This document shows positions 1-11,390 of a stretch of DNA of 64,000 nucleotides, piece by piece. The notes beneath the pieces were generated by a model. It had not been told where the DNA came from, did no database searches, and was given only the letters and a program-made list of their open reading frames with translations. Source of the DNA: Parasponia andersonii. Its lineage: Eukaryota; Streptophyta; Magnoliopsida; Rosales; Cannabaceae. The stretch is from the NCBI GenBank assembly GCA_002914805.1, contig JXTB01000629.1, forward strand, positions 124,189-188,188, in the 5' to 3' direction. A program made the translations under genes and the position numbers. The stretch's first letter is position 1, and every line of letters begins with the position of its first letter.

Positions 1-213
1 AGATGGTTTTCTCGAGCTCTTTGACTTTCTCCTCGAGGTTCTCCTTCTCGAGCTTCTCCTTGGCCAGGTCTTCAAGCAGTTGCTGCCTCTCCAAGTCGAA
101 GGCTGTTTTCTCCTCCTCCCAAGCTTTCTCCGAGTTCTCGAATGCTTGGGTTATCTCTTCAACTTTTTCGGCCTTCTCCAAGCATTCGAGGACCAGGTTG
201 TGCATCAGGACAG

Positions 214-1900
214 TTACAGCCACGGTCTGAAAAATCTGATCATTAATACCAAGAGATAATACATTTGAGGAGAGAATAGAAAAGTACTTACATTGGCCAG
301 CATCCTCATTGCGGAACTAAAAGCGACCTTGGCAGATCGTCGCTTCATCCGCTCCCAGTCTTCCTCGGATGTGAAGCGATCAATGAAGGCTGTGCTCATA
401 CCAGACTTCTCTGGTAATTGATTGAGAAGCGTGAAGAGCTCTTCATCCTTATCTACCAGGATTGGTTCCGAAGAAGTGGCAGCCTCTTTAGGTGGTTCGA
501 AATGGCTCGTTGGCTGAGGCTGTGGAGGAAGCAAGCTTGCTGGGATGTCTTCGAAGGTAACTTTTCATTTTTTGGAGTTGTCAACCTTCTCTTTCCCTTT
601 TGATGACGGAGTGCTCTCAGGTGTCTTGGTTTTTGCCATGGACCCGAGAGTGGAGGGTGGTGCTCACAAACCACTGCTGATAACCATCTCTATACAAATA
701 TATCAGTGAGCGAGGAGATAAATACAAAGATAATTAGAATGTATATATGAGTACCTTCTTCTTGTGGAGGAGCTGGTTGAGGAGCTAGTGGTGATGTTGT
801 CTCTAGAGAGGAAGGTTCTGAGGCTGGAAGGGTGACAGGTGCTTTTTGTTTCCTAAGTCTGGAAGACGAGGCACCTAAATCCGTCTGTTTCCTTGGCTTC
901 TTCTTCGAGCTCGAAAGTTTGGACGAAAGGACCAGGGGGTCAGGGAACGCGGCTCCCTTTGAAAGTAGACCGCAAGCGACCAGGTTATTTGAAGTACCTA
1001 ATAGCTTCCAATTAAATTCCTCAATTGGAAGGTGGTTGATTTTGTATACCTTTGCGAGCTGTTCCCTGGAAAGTCCTGGCCATTCCCTGTTGTCTGCGAT
1101 GACATTCGAATGCGATCAGGATAAAAGTAACAAAATAGAAAAAGGCGATAAATTGGAAGACTACCTACCGGGATTTTGAAAGAAGCCGTTATCCGTATAG
1201 TCAAAGTGGAAAAATGGATTTTTCCATTTTCCCATATTGTTGCGAACCCCGTAGATCGTTTTTATTGCCTGGTTCGACCATTTGCTCGCATAGAAGAAGC
1301 CAAGATCTGACGGGTTTGATTTCACTTGGTAAAACCAAGTGAACTCTTCAGGAGAAGGGGAGTCTAAACCTAATTTATGGTAAAGTATGTACAAACCTAC
1401 CATATATCTATAGGTATTCGGAGTCAGTTAGAAAGGGATGACCCCATAGTAGTCAATAATCGATTTTATGTACGGATGAAGGGGGAGGTGGACACCACAC
1501 TTGAGAACTGCTTCAGAAAAAGAAGCAAGTCCACATGGTGGTGTGTGTGGTCGGTTGAATTCCATGAGTAGGCGAAGAGGTATGGTGATCTTATAGTTGC
1601 TCGCGATTTTGCTGAGCTTGTTCGATGTGCAGCTCGTCCTTATATTGGTACATGACCAATTCTCCTCTGCGTATTGATAGCCCGATGAAAAGGCAGGGGC
1701 ATCCCTGATATATTGGGGCCACTGGTCCTGGGGGAGATCTCCTATACGAGGACTGTTTTGCCTGACCCCTGTTATCTCAACCTCGGGTTCTGGCTCAAGG
1801 TAGTCTTCGAGGTTTATGGAGCTAACACTGGAGTCAGATTCTCTATAAATGCATTCTCTTCCCTAAAATCCTTACTACTAGACATCTGAAAAGAAGTACG
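214..1900 (-). pseudogene. Antisense accessory gene of Tat-like copy A (PF04195-type plant transposon protein)
   Basis: Read on the minus strand, this region encodes the same product as 8340-10509. The conserved part with the words FFQNPGR and DLGFFYASKWSNQAIK lies near 1161-1403, and a charged segment with RFTSEEDWERMKRRSAK near 300-410. Residues and order fit the family Pfam calls putative gypsy type transposon (PF04195), which occurs in antisense orientation inside some plant LTR elements. A GT...AG intron seems to follow the FFQNPGR segment, as in copy B. The 3' end of the gene is a coiled-coil stretch that continues to the window edge. The copy is broken. Function of the family is unknown. 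Confidence 0.65.
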
Positions 1901-2839
1901 GATGGATTTAGTCCTATGCGAGCATCAAGGATTTTCACTATGCCAGTAAATTTTGGGGGTTCACCCTAGGATTGTACTAAGCAAGCTCATCGATTTTTTC
2001 TAATTGGTCTACAGATTCATAAAAATTGTTCGAGCAGTTCGTCAGAAAATAAATAAATAGGGTATCAGACCCTAGAAACTCTTTTTACGAGTTTATCTTT
2101 GATCATTATCTAGTAAAAGTCTACTCTATGAACCTGAAAAGGGGGATAAAAAAATTCCCATTTCAGTTCGTTCGAATATAGGATGTGTTTCTATTCCTAG
2201 AAATTGAAACTGAGTTTTTCTGAGAACAGAGAAGAACAATAAGAGAGAAGGAATGAACTAACCTTTCTTCGGAAGTGGAGGGATTGAGATATGGTCTGAA
2301 CTCCGTCGGAGAAGATACTGGAATTGTGCGAGCTGAAGAATGAAACGGCACTGTAGGGTTTTCTCTGAAAAACTTCGGGATTTTTAGAAAGATGGAAGGA
2401 GTCTGTAATGAAGAAGCAGAAGTGGATTGATTTCCGATATTTATACCTCGAGCACCGCTAAATCACAGCCGTAGATCAAGGTATTTGATTTTCAGATCTA
2501 AAGGCCGAAGTTCACGTGGGATTTGATTTTTTCTGAATTCAAATCAGTATCTTTCGAAATTTGAGAAGATTTGGTTTAAAAACGACAGTTGGCATCATCG
2601 ATATCCTTGAGTCTCCTCGAGTTCTGCTACTTTTCTTAGAAAAGGAGACACGTGTTTTCATCTGTCAGAAAAAGGTACACGTGATTTTGAGAAGAGGTGA
2701 GATTTGAGATCTGGCGACTCTTCGACTCTTCAAGGATCTCAAGTCTAGGTCGTGACATCGCATTTTTTAAGTTTGCACTCACTTACATTAAAAGGAAGCT
2801 CCATTTTTTCCTAAAGAACTAATGGAGCTGGGGGGCAAT

Positions 2840-3550
2840 TGTTGTGTGGTCTAAAATCCTATGTCAGGTCGCATGAGTAAGATTAAGTGAGACCTCATCT
2901 GAAAGGGTTGCATGTAACCTCCACCGCATAAGTTGCATGCGACCTCCACCATATAAGTTACATGCGACCTCATCCGAAAGGGTTACATGCGACCTCCACC
3001 GCATAAGTTATGTACGACCTCCTCCGAATAAGTTATGTGCGACCCCAACGAGAAGGTGACTAATCTCTGCTTCGTCAAATAGGTAACCTACAAGGAAAGG
3101 GAAACAAAAGTATCTCTTTCAAGTTCGACCAGTTACCCAATTACGTTGTTACTCAAATTGTATTACCCGATTGTATAGTTACCCATTTTCACAATTAGGA
3201 ACATTGAGTTACCCTCATCTATATAAAGGGAGCTCAATGTTTCGGTGAAAAAGAACTTGGACTGACTTTTTTGAATCTAGAGATAGAGATTATTTCTTTT
3301 TCCGAATCTAGAGAGACTAAGGAATTCTAAAGACTGTTTTCTTCTTCTTTCCAGACAAGACATTGTAATTTTGAGTTCTTGTAATTCTCCAGAAAATAGT
3401 GAAAAACAGTGGACGTAAGCTCATCTTTTTCGGGGCTGAACCACTATAAAATCTTTGCCTCTTTTATTTGCTTTGATTAATAACTCAATTTACACAAGCC
3501 ACATCTCGTAATTTTTTCTAAATTTATTGTTGACAAAACCTCCATCAACA
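2840..3550 (+). repeat. 3' LTR of Tat-like copy A
   Basis: Begins TGTTG and ends CAACA, the same termini as the two LTRs of copy B. A purine-rich tract (GGAGCTGGGGGGCAAT) sits just before it. A TATA-like CTATATAAAGGGAG lies near 3218-3232. Its 5' third is a 25-bp minisatellite (2891-3052). At 711 bp it is longer than the LTRs of copy B (678 and 649 bp), partly because the minisatellite differs. Confidence 0.9.
2891..3052 (+). repeat. 25-bp U3 minisatellite in LTR A
   Basis: About six and a half head-to-tail units of roughly 25 bp, each starting GACCTC or a variant and followed by a CATAAGTT-like or GAAAGGGTT-like block. The corresponding region of copy B (3795-3931 and 11434-11570) has the same period but differently diverged units. 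The position in U3, upstream of the TATA-like box, would suit a promoter or enhancer array; that role is inference. Confidence 0.8.
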
Positions 3551-3751
3551 AGATGCATGCTCAATCTGCCTGTAGTGACATTTCCATTACCAAAGGTTCA
3601 TTCCTCTTGAAATGCCTTGAGTAACTTCCCAGAAGAATTCAGAAGCTAGTATTTCTGTTGACAAGTTCATGCAGTGTCAAAAATGTGTACAAACTAATCA
3701 TGAAAAACAAGAAAAAAATAGAAGTCGAATCTTAGAATGTAAATTAGTTGA
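3551..3751. other. Spacer between Tat-like copies A and B
   Basis: Two hundred bases of non-element sequence separate the end of LTR A from the start of LTR B. Its last five bases, GTTGA, are the left target duplication of copy B. No ORF or RNA gene is recognised; base composition is ordinary intergenic. Confidence 0.7.
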
Positions 3752-4429
3752 TGTTGTGTGGTCTAAAATCCTAAGGTCGCATAAGGGTTAAGTTCGACCT
3801 CCTCCGTGTTGGATATGTGCGACCTCTTCCGCTTAGGTTATATGTGACCTCCTTTGTGTAGTCGTTTGACCTCTTTTGCATAAGCATATGCGACCTTCTC
3901 TGTATAAGTTGTGGGCGACCTCTTCCGCGAGAAAAGGGAAACAAGTCTATGCTTTGTCAAACAGGAAACCTGCAAGGAAAGGGAAACAGGAGTCCTCTAT
4001 TTATGATCAACCAGTTACCCATTTTGAGTGGTTATCCAATTATGTTGTTACTTAAATTGTGTAACCCGATTGTATAGTTACCCGTTTTCACTTAGGGACA
4101 TTGGGTTACCTTCACCTATATAAAGGGGACTCAATATTCCAGAGGGAGAGATCAGTTTTTCAGTATTCCAATTGCTTTTCAATTTTCCAATTTCGAGACT
4201 TCAGTATTCCAACTCCCAATTTGAGAGGAATTTCTAGACAAGACATTGTAACTTTGAGTGCTTGTAATTCTCCATAAAATAGTGAAAAACAGTGGAAGTA
4301 AGCTCATCTTTTTCGGAGCTGAACCACTATAAAATCCTCTCTTTATTTACTTTGATTATTAACTCAATTCGCACAAGCCACATCTCTTAATTTTTTCTAA
4401 ATTTATTGTTGATAAAACCTCCATCAACA
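3752..4429 (+). repeat. 5' LTR of copy B
   Basis: 678 bp from TGTTG to CAACA. It contains the 25-bp U3 minisatellite (3795-3931) and a TATA-like CCTATATAAAGG near 4116. It ends immediately before ATTAGCGCTAGAAGGAGGG, the probable primer-binding site region. Confidence 0.92.
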
Positions 4430-4450
4430 ATTAGCGCTAGAAGGAGGGCT
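4430..4450 (+). other. Putative primer-binding site of copy B
   Basis: The sequence directly after the 5' LTR, TTAGCGCTAGAAGGAGGG, resembles the GGCGC(T/C)AGAAGGAGGG stretch found at this place in many plant gypsy elements. The tRNA it would pair with cannot be decided by eye. Confidence 0.45.
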
Positions 4451-4466
4451 ATTCCGGCAGAAAAAT

Positions 4467-6220
4467 TTGTCAAATTCCACTTTTTTAATAATAGCAAACA
4501 CTAGAAACACTACCAGAGTCACCGGAACTAGCCAAAACCAATCTCAAAGCACTGCTGCTACACAGGCAGACCCTGCTCAGGATCAGTCTACTATGACCGC
4601 AATAGAGAATCTTTCCCAGAGACAGGATCGTATGGAGGAGACACTGGTGAACCTTCAGCAAGTCACTAACCAGATCAATGACACCTTGCGATGACTTGCT
4701 GAAGGGCAGATGGTGACCCCACCATAACACAAACGTCCCAAAGGACGTCCTGCTCAATTACCTGAGAAAGGAATACAAATCCTAGAAACAAGAAGACGCG
4801 GCCAGCCAAGAATTCAGCAAGAGCGTCATGAAGATCGCATCTCCAAAGAGAAAGGCAAGGTCGCAAACTTGCCTCCAGAATCTGATACGGAGAGTTTAAG
4901 TATGAACCGTGATCGTGTACAACCTTCTCGTAAATCCACTAATAGTCAAGATCGCTTGAGCGGCGAACAAGGACGACCATCGAGAAGCGTCTTCAAAAGA
5001 ATCAGCAGAGAGTCGAGACAAGATCCTGCAGACCTAAGACAGTATTTGGAGCGACGACATAATCATGATCGATCCATATCGCATCACAACGACCAAAGTC
5101 GGTCTCGTCACACTATCTCACTGGATTCCTCTCACAGATCACAGAAGACTCTACCTGACCAACCCGCCATGCATCAGAATAACGAACAAAGGCCGCCTGT
5201 ACCGACAGCAAGAGAGAATGCTTTCCCTCTAAACGCCGATGTTCACAATTTAAGGATCGCATTAGACGCACTTGCTGGTTAAGACGATGAGCTCACTGAT
5301 GGGTAACGTCAGTCGCCATTCAACGAGGAGGTTCAAGCTGCAGCCCTTCCCACTGGATTCAGACTTCCCACCATTAACACTTCTGATGGGAAAACTGATC
5401 CACAGGACCATATGGATCACTTCAGTGACTTGATGGAACAACATCGGGTTAATGATCATGCACATTGCAGATGTTTCGCTGTAACTCTCTCGGGAGCAGC
5501 AAAGAAGTGGTTCCGAGGAATCAAATCTGGCTCGATCTCATCCTGGCAATAACTTCAGACGGCGTTCTTGAGACAGTTTCAAGCTGCAAAGAATTTCACT
5601 GTTCCACTTGTTATTTTGTCTGCGATCCGACAAGGTCCAGAGGAGATTCTACGGTCTTATCTCAATCGATTCACCTCAGAGTTAGCAAAGGTCAATAACC
5701 CACCTGAGGGAGGAGTTCTAACTCTCATGATGGCTGGGGTGCAACCAGAAACTAAACTTTGGGAGGAATTGCTTGAGCGAGAATATAGAACCCTAGAAGA
5801 CTTCTACTGAAGGGTTGGTCAGCATCTGAGAGTAGAATTTTCACGAGAGAATCTTCAAAAGACTGAAGGAAGGAAAGATGCGACTAAAGACGCGGTCATT
5901 ACCCACAATAACGGTAATAACAAAAACAAAAGGAATAATGAACAGCCGACAGAGAATCAGCCTAGACCCAAAAAACAAGAGATTTCAAGAACTCCCAAAA
6001 GGAGCGATACCGTCAACCGGGACTGATGAAGTGGGACAGGGCAAAGCGCGACCCCAACAAGTTCTGCCGGTATCACAATGATATTGGGCATGATACTAAT
6101 GATTGCTTTGCCCTGAAGGATGAAATTGAAAGGCTGATTAAAGAGGGGCGACTGTGGCAGTACACCAGGCAGAACGATGAAAGGCAAGAAGAGAACCAAC
6201 GGTGACCTCCAGAAATTCAG
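4467..6220 (+). pseudogene. gag region of Tat-like copy B
   Basis: A Gln/Ser/Thr-rich amino-terminal part (ETLVNLQQVTNQIND) is followed by a basic, serine/arginine-rich linker at 4869-5280. Next comes the retrotransposon gag core (PF03732-like) near 5320-5830, with LPTINTSDGKTDPQDH, RCFAVTLSGAAKKWFRG and the RQGPEEILRSYLNRF words. A distal part around 6060-6200 holds HNDIGHDTNDCFALKDEIERLIKEGRL-like residues, seen in Tat-group elements. It is decayed with several breaks. The product would be the structural protein of a virus-like particle. Confidence 0.75.
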
Positions 6221-6325
6221 CGCAAAGTCTGAACTATCTTCGGAGGACCGCATGTTGGTGGAGATTCAAAAAGGGCTCAAGACAGGTATACACGAGAAGC
6301 TCGACAACAGCCATTAACTAACGTC

Positions 6326-7042
6326 ATGCATCTTGAGCAGCGACTAGGCAAGCTTCAACGAGTACCGGACATGGACATTACCTTCACAAAACAGGACGCA
6401 AGGGAAGTCCATTATCCGCATAATGACGCATTGGTTATGAAAATTAACTGTGGAAGCACACAGTTGTGGCGAGTATTGGTTGATAACAGGAGTGCTGTAG
6501 ACATCCTATACTTCGACATCTTTAAGAAGATGGGGTTGAATGAGAGCGACTTGAAGCCTACCATCACTCCACTCTATGGTTTCACTGGTGACAGCCTGAT
6601 GCCTATGGGCATGATTGAATTGATGGTTAGCGTTGGAACCTATCCTAGGGTTTCAATGGTAATGACCCAGTTTTTGGTGGTAGATTGCCATTCTGCTTTC
6701 AATGCTATGCTGGGAAGACCGACACTGAGGGAACTTCGAGCCGTCACCTTGATCTACCATCTCACTATGAAGTTCCCGACCCAACACGGGGTAGTCGAGG
6801 TGCGAGGAAACCAATATGATGTGAGGACTTGTTATAACAACTCGCTAAAACTCACAGCAAAGGATGCGACGTCCCACATAATGATGGTCCACCTGCCAAA
6901 GGAAGCGATCAGAGCGTCAGTCGAGGCAGCGATCAAAGCGTCAGTCGAGGAAGCGATCAAAGCGTCAGTCAAGGAAGCGATCAAAGCGTCAGTCGAGGCA
7001 GCGAGCAAAGCGTCAGTCGGGTCGCCAGACAACATCAGTTGA
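6326..7042 (+). pseudogene. Aspartic protease region of Tat-like copy B
   Basis: The frame reads VLVDNRSAVDILYFDIFKK in the place of the retropepsin DTG(S/A) active-site loop and its flank, followed by FNAMLGRPTL, the second conserved protease block. Preceding residues HNDALVMKI and following YGFTGDSLMPMG are typical of the Tat/Ogre group. The last 40 codons are a tandem repeat of an eight-residue unit (see 6902-7022). No polymerase follows, which fits a non-autonomous element. Confidence 0.8.
6902..7022 (+). repeat. 24-bp in-frame tandem repeat at the end of the protease frame
   Basis: Five head-to-tail units of 24 bp encode EAIKASVE and close variants. Being a multiple of three, the array keeps the frame and would add a charged helical tail. 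Confidence 0.9.
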
Positions 7043-7540
7043 ACCATCAGTTAAAACGTCAATCGATACGACCAGCGAAGACTTCAATCCTCGAAAAATA
7101 GACGGTCAGAACTGTACCCATTGAAGATCTGGAGGATTTATTATTCGACATGTCCTCTAAGACGAGATTGGAACGGAGATTCAGGAACCTGTGCGAGCTT
7201 CATTGGTCGCTTTTCTGAAATCTAATCTTTGGGATTAATCCGAATATCATGTCACTAGAGCTCGATCTCTTAGAAGAAAGGCGCGAGCAGTCTCAGCTTC
7301 AGATCGCATCATATCAACAGTTCACTGCTCGATGTTATAACCCTAAAGTCTAACGAAGATTTATTGGCACTTGTCCTTCAACAAGACCTCGTTCTTCGAA
7401 ACTTTTGAGAATGTTATTGCCATCATTCGACCTGGGATATATAAGTTAGCTTGAACTGGTGGAAAAAAGATTGAGCATGCCTGGAGTGTAGGATAGCTTC
7501 GTCACTTTCATCAGTTAACTTTCATGAATATCTTCATGTT

Positions 7541-7640
7541 TTCGTCATTCGTTGAACGTCATTCGTTGATCGTCATTCATTGGTCGTCATTCGTTGATCA
7601 TCATTTGTTGTTCGTTATTCGTCGATCGTCATTCGTCAAT
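7541..7640 (+). repeat. Short degenerate tandem repeat (CGTCATTCGTTGAT-like)
   Basis: About six imperfect units of roughly 13-18 bp such as CGTCATTCGTTGATCGTCATT. Likely slippage-derived; no role is evident. Confidence 0.7.
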
Positions 7641-7684
7641 AATATTTCTTCGGCTATTACTTCAACTTTGTTTGATTCATCTTC

Positions 7685-7842
7685 ATGGCAGTTTTCGGAC
7701 ACCATGAAACTCGGGGGGTAGTAGGATCAGAATTTTATCTCCTACTTGTTTCCGTTCATCTTTTTATAGTTTTATGGCAGTTTTCGGACACCATAAAACT
7801 CAGGGGGCAGTGGGATCAAAATGTTATCTCCTACTTGTTTCC
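7685..7842 (+). repeat. Duplicated block with G-rich tract
   Basis: Two copies of a 69-bp sequence (7685-7753, 7774-7842), each reading ATGGCAGTTTTCGGACACCAT, then a run of five or six G, then GTGGGATC or a variant and CTCCTACTTGTTTCC. The G-run followed by TAG/CAG resembles the polypurine tract and LTR start of a related element, so this may be a relic of an LTR edge. Confidence 0.7.
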
Positions 7843-8339
7843 TAAGGGACTATGCAAACATCCATTTAGAGGAGATGGAGTTTTAGATCGTCGAAGTATC
7901 TGAAATTCCTTAAAATCCTAGGATTTTCTCCTCGCTTCATGCCTCAGCATGTCGTATTACGCAATTTCCCTCCTTAAACAAAAAAGCAACTAAGCCAAAC
8001 GTTCATTGTTCGATGTGATATATTGCTATACCCTATTTTGACATGGAACTTTTGAAACACAGCTAGAGTTTGCATCACTCGTATTGACTATTTTCTTAAG
8101 CGACCTAACCTATCCTAACGCTTAAAACTCGTTTTAAGTTAGTCGGATTCAAATCGCTAAAAGCGTACTGATCAATCACTGTGATTGACTACTTAGTTAA
8201 AATTACTATTATGTTTTCATTGTTTTGCAGGAGCAAAAAATAATAATATTTATTAAAAGAAAGTCACCCGTACATGCACAGAAAGGAAGGGGGACCAAGC
8301 CCACATTGTTCTAAAAATAATATAAAAAAGAACAAAGTT

Positions 8340-10509
8340 ATGCAGAAGGGCTCGTGCCGCCATCCCCAGCTTTGGAAGTATCTTCCCTCCAGCTTTGCAC
8401 GAGCTCGACCACGTCCTCGCCAAGGATGGAGAAGCCAAAATCCGGATGCTCGCAGAAAATATTGAAAATGATGGTTGACGAGGCGATATCACTAGCTTTA
8501 TCTTCGAGTTCTTTGACTTCAGTCGTCCTGAACTCCTCAATAGCTTTGTGAACCGCCTCAGTGGTCGCTTCCCTTATGCAATCCGGATGCTCAGAAATGG
8601 CCTTCTCGAGCTCTTTGACTTTCTCCTCGAGATTCTCCTTCTCGAGTCTCTCCTTGGCCAGGTCTTCGAGCATCTGCTGCTTCTCCAAGTTGAAGGCCGT
8701 TCTCTCCTCCTCCCGAGCCTTCTCCGAGTTCTCGAATGCTTGCGTTATCTCTTCAACTTTTTCAGCCTTCTCCAAGCATTCGAGAGCCGAGTCGTGCATC
8801 AGGACAGCAGCAGCCGCAGTCTAAAAAAAAAAATCTAATTGTTAACACCAAGAGAATACATTCGAGGAGAAGATAGAAAAGCTTACATTGGCCAGCATCC
8901 TCATCGCAGAACCAAAAGCGACCTTGGCAGAACGTCGTTTCATTCGCTCCCAACCTTCCTCAGATGTGAAGCGATCAATAAAGGCTGCGCTCATACCGGC
9001 CTTCTCTGGTAATTGGTTGAGGAGTGCGAAGAGCTCTTCACACTTATCTGCCAAGGTCGGTTCTGAAGAAGTGGCAGCCTCGGTGGGGGGTTCAGGATGA
9101 CTCGTTGGCTGAGGTTGTGGTGGAGGCGAGCTTGCTGGGAAGTCCTCGAAGGCAACTTTTCTCTTCTTCGAGCTGTCGACCTTCTCCTTCCCTTTTGATG
9201 GCGGGGTATTCTCGGGTGTTTTGGTTTTTGTCATAGACCCGAGAGTTAAAGGTGGTGCTCGCAAGCCGCTACCAATGACCATCTCTGTATAGATATGTTA
9301 GTGAGCGAGGAAATATAATATAAGGGTAATTAGAATACACGTGTAATTACCTTCTTCTTGTGGAGTTGGTTGAGGAGCTGGTGGTGACACTGTCTCTAGA
9401 GATGAAGGTTCTGAGGTTGGAAGGATGGCTGGTACTTTTCGTTTTCTAATTCTTAAAGACGAGGCACCTAAATTTGTCCTTTTCCTTGGCTTCTTCTTTG
9501 AGCTCGATGGCTTAGACGAAAGAACCGGGGGGTCTAGGAACGCGGTTCCCTTTGGAAGCAGACCGTAAGCGACCAGGTTATTCGAAGTACCTAGTACCTT
9601 CCAATTAAATTCCTCAATTGGAAGGTCGTTGATTTTATATACCCTTGCGAGTTGTTCCTTGGAGAGTCCGGGATGATCCCTATTATCTGCGATGACATTC
9701 GAATGCGATCAGGATAAAAGTAACAAAATAGAAAAAGGCGATAAATTGGAAGACTACCTACCGGGATTTTGAAAGAAGCCGTTATCCGTATAGTCAAAGT
9801 GGAAAAATGGATTTTTCCATTTTCCCATATTGTTGCGAACCCCGTAGATCATTTTTATTGCCTGGTTCGACCATTTGCTCGCATAGAAGAAGCCAAGATC
9901 TGACGGGTTTGATTTCACTTGGTAAAACCAAGTGAATTCCTCAGGAGAAGAGGTCTCTAAACCTAATTTATGGTACAGTATATACAAACCTACCATATAT
10001 CTATAGGTATTAGGGGTTAGTTGAAAAGGGACGACCCGATAGTAATCAATGATCGATTTTATAAACGAATGAAGTGGGAGATGAACATCACACTTGAGAA
10101 CTAATTCAGAGAAAGAAGCGAGTCCACGTGGTGGAGTGTGTGGTCGGTTGAATTCCATAGGTAGGCGAAGGGGTATGGCGATCTTATAGCTGCTCGCAAT
10201 TTTGCTGAGTTTGTTCGATGTGCAGCTCGTCCTTATATTGGTACATGACCAATTCCCTTCTACATATTGGTAGCCAGATGAAAATGCAGGGGCATCCCTG
10301 ATATGTCTGGGCCACTGATCCTGAGGGAGATCGCCTATTCGAGGACTACTCTGTCTGACTCCTTTTATTTCTATCTCGGGTTCTGGCTCGAGGTAATCTT
10401 TAAGGTTTATGGAACTAACACTCGAGTCAGAATCTCTAGAAAACGCATTCCCTTCCCTAAATTCATCACTACTAGACATCTGAAAAGAAATACGCAGGGA
10501 TTCAGGCAT
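8340..10509 (-). pseudogene. Antisense accessory gene of copy B (PF04195-type plant transposon protein)
   Basis: Best preserved part is the minus-strand frame 10509-9754, 251 residues, with NRPHTPPRGLASFSELVLK, FIKSIIDYYRVVPFQLTP, YRYMVGLYILYHKLGL and PEEFTWFYQVKSN. This is the plant domain known as putative gypsy type transposon (PF04195). It ends at FFQNPG next to a GTAGGTAG donor, and an ATCGCAG acceptor lies near 9690, so the gene is spliced. A proline-rich, then charged region (RFTSEEGWERMKRRSAKVAF, near 8900-9000) follows, and then a long coiled coil (minus-strand frame 8799-8338) rich in Glu, Lys and Leu. It runs opposite to gag. The family's function is unknown. The copy carries breaks. 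Confidence 0.7.
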
Positions 10510-11390
10510 CGAGGATTCTCACTATACCAGCACTTTGGGTATTCATCCCAAGATTATACTAAGCAAGCAAGCTTATTCCTAAGAGGTCTACGGATTCGTA
10601 AAAATGTTCGAGCAGTTCATCAGAAAATAAATGTTCGAGCAGTTCGTTGGGAAATGAAATAGGGTATTAGACCCTAGAAAATTCTTTTCACAGGTTCGTT
10701 TCTGGTTATTATCTAGTAAGTCTATCCTACGAACTGAAAAAGGAGAATAAAAAATAATTCTCATTTCACCAGTGTGGGATGAGTTTTTATTCTTAAAGAT
10801 TGAAATTACTTTTTCAAGAACAGAAGAAATAAGAGAAGAAATGAACTGACCTTTCTTCAGAAGCGGAGGATTTGAGGTGGTTGGAACTTCGTCGGAGAAG
10901 AAACTGTGATTGTGCGAGCTGAAGGATGAAACGACGCTCTAGGGTTCTCTGAAGTTTGATATTTTCTGAGATGAAAACAATGAAATAAAACAGGAACAGA
11001 CTGGTTTCTGATATTTATATTCCAAGTACCGTTAAATCACAGCCGTAGATCAGAGAATTTGATTTTTAAATCTGAAGGCCGAAGTTTGCGTGGGATTTGA
11101 TTCTTTCCGAAAAATCAGAATTGTTTAAAATTTGAAAAGATTTGGTTTTAAAAGAAAGACGGTTGAAATTATTAGACTTCCTCGAATTCCGCTCTTTCTC
11201 AGAAAAGGCTACACGTGTTCTCTTCCGTCAGAAAAAGATACGCGTGATCTTGAGAGATGGGATTTGAAATCTGGCGACTCTTCGACTCTTCAGAGATCTC
11301 AAGTTTAGGTCATGACATCACATTTTTAAGGTGGCACGGTAATTAGAAGCTCCATTTTGTCCTAAAGAACTAATGGAGCTGGGGGGTAAT

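Larger units (their letters stand above)
1..3550 (+). mobile_element. Tat-like Ty3/gypsy LTR element, copy A (right part only)
   Basis: The window opens inside this element, so its 5' LTR, gag and left target duplication lie outside. Positions 1-2839 match the right half of copy B (about 8340-11390), including the antisense gene, the purine-rich tract before the LTR and the 3' LTR at 2840-3550. Element direction is plus, judged from copy B. Coding parts are broken in several places. It is a fossil of a non-autonomous family: the matching part of copy B carries no reverse transcriptase or integrase. Assignment to the Tat group rests on the gag and protease of copy B. Confidence 0.85.
7043..8339. 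other. Non-coding interior of copy B
   Basis: No protein domain is recognised. It holds a run of degenerate repeats built from CGTCATTCGTTGAT (about 7541-7640), then a duplicated block containing a G-rich tract (7685-7753 and 7774-7842), and further unassigned sequence up to the antisense gene. Confidence 0.6.

Noticed and set aside
2891-3052. Minisatellite as part of a centromeric satellite
   Set aside because: Only about six units, strictly within U3 of the LTR and present in each LTR of the family.
7541-7640. CRISPR-like look of regularly repeated CGTCATTCGTTGAT
   Set aside because: Units are adjacent and degenerate, without spacers, in plant DNA; a plain short tandem repeat.
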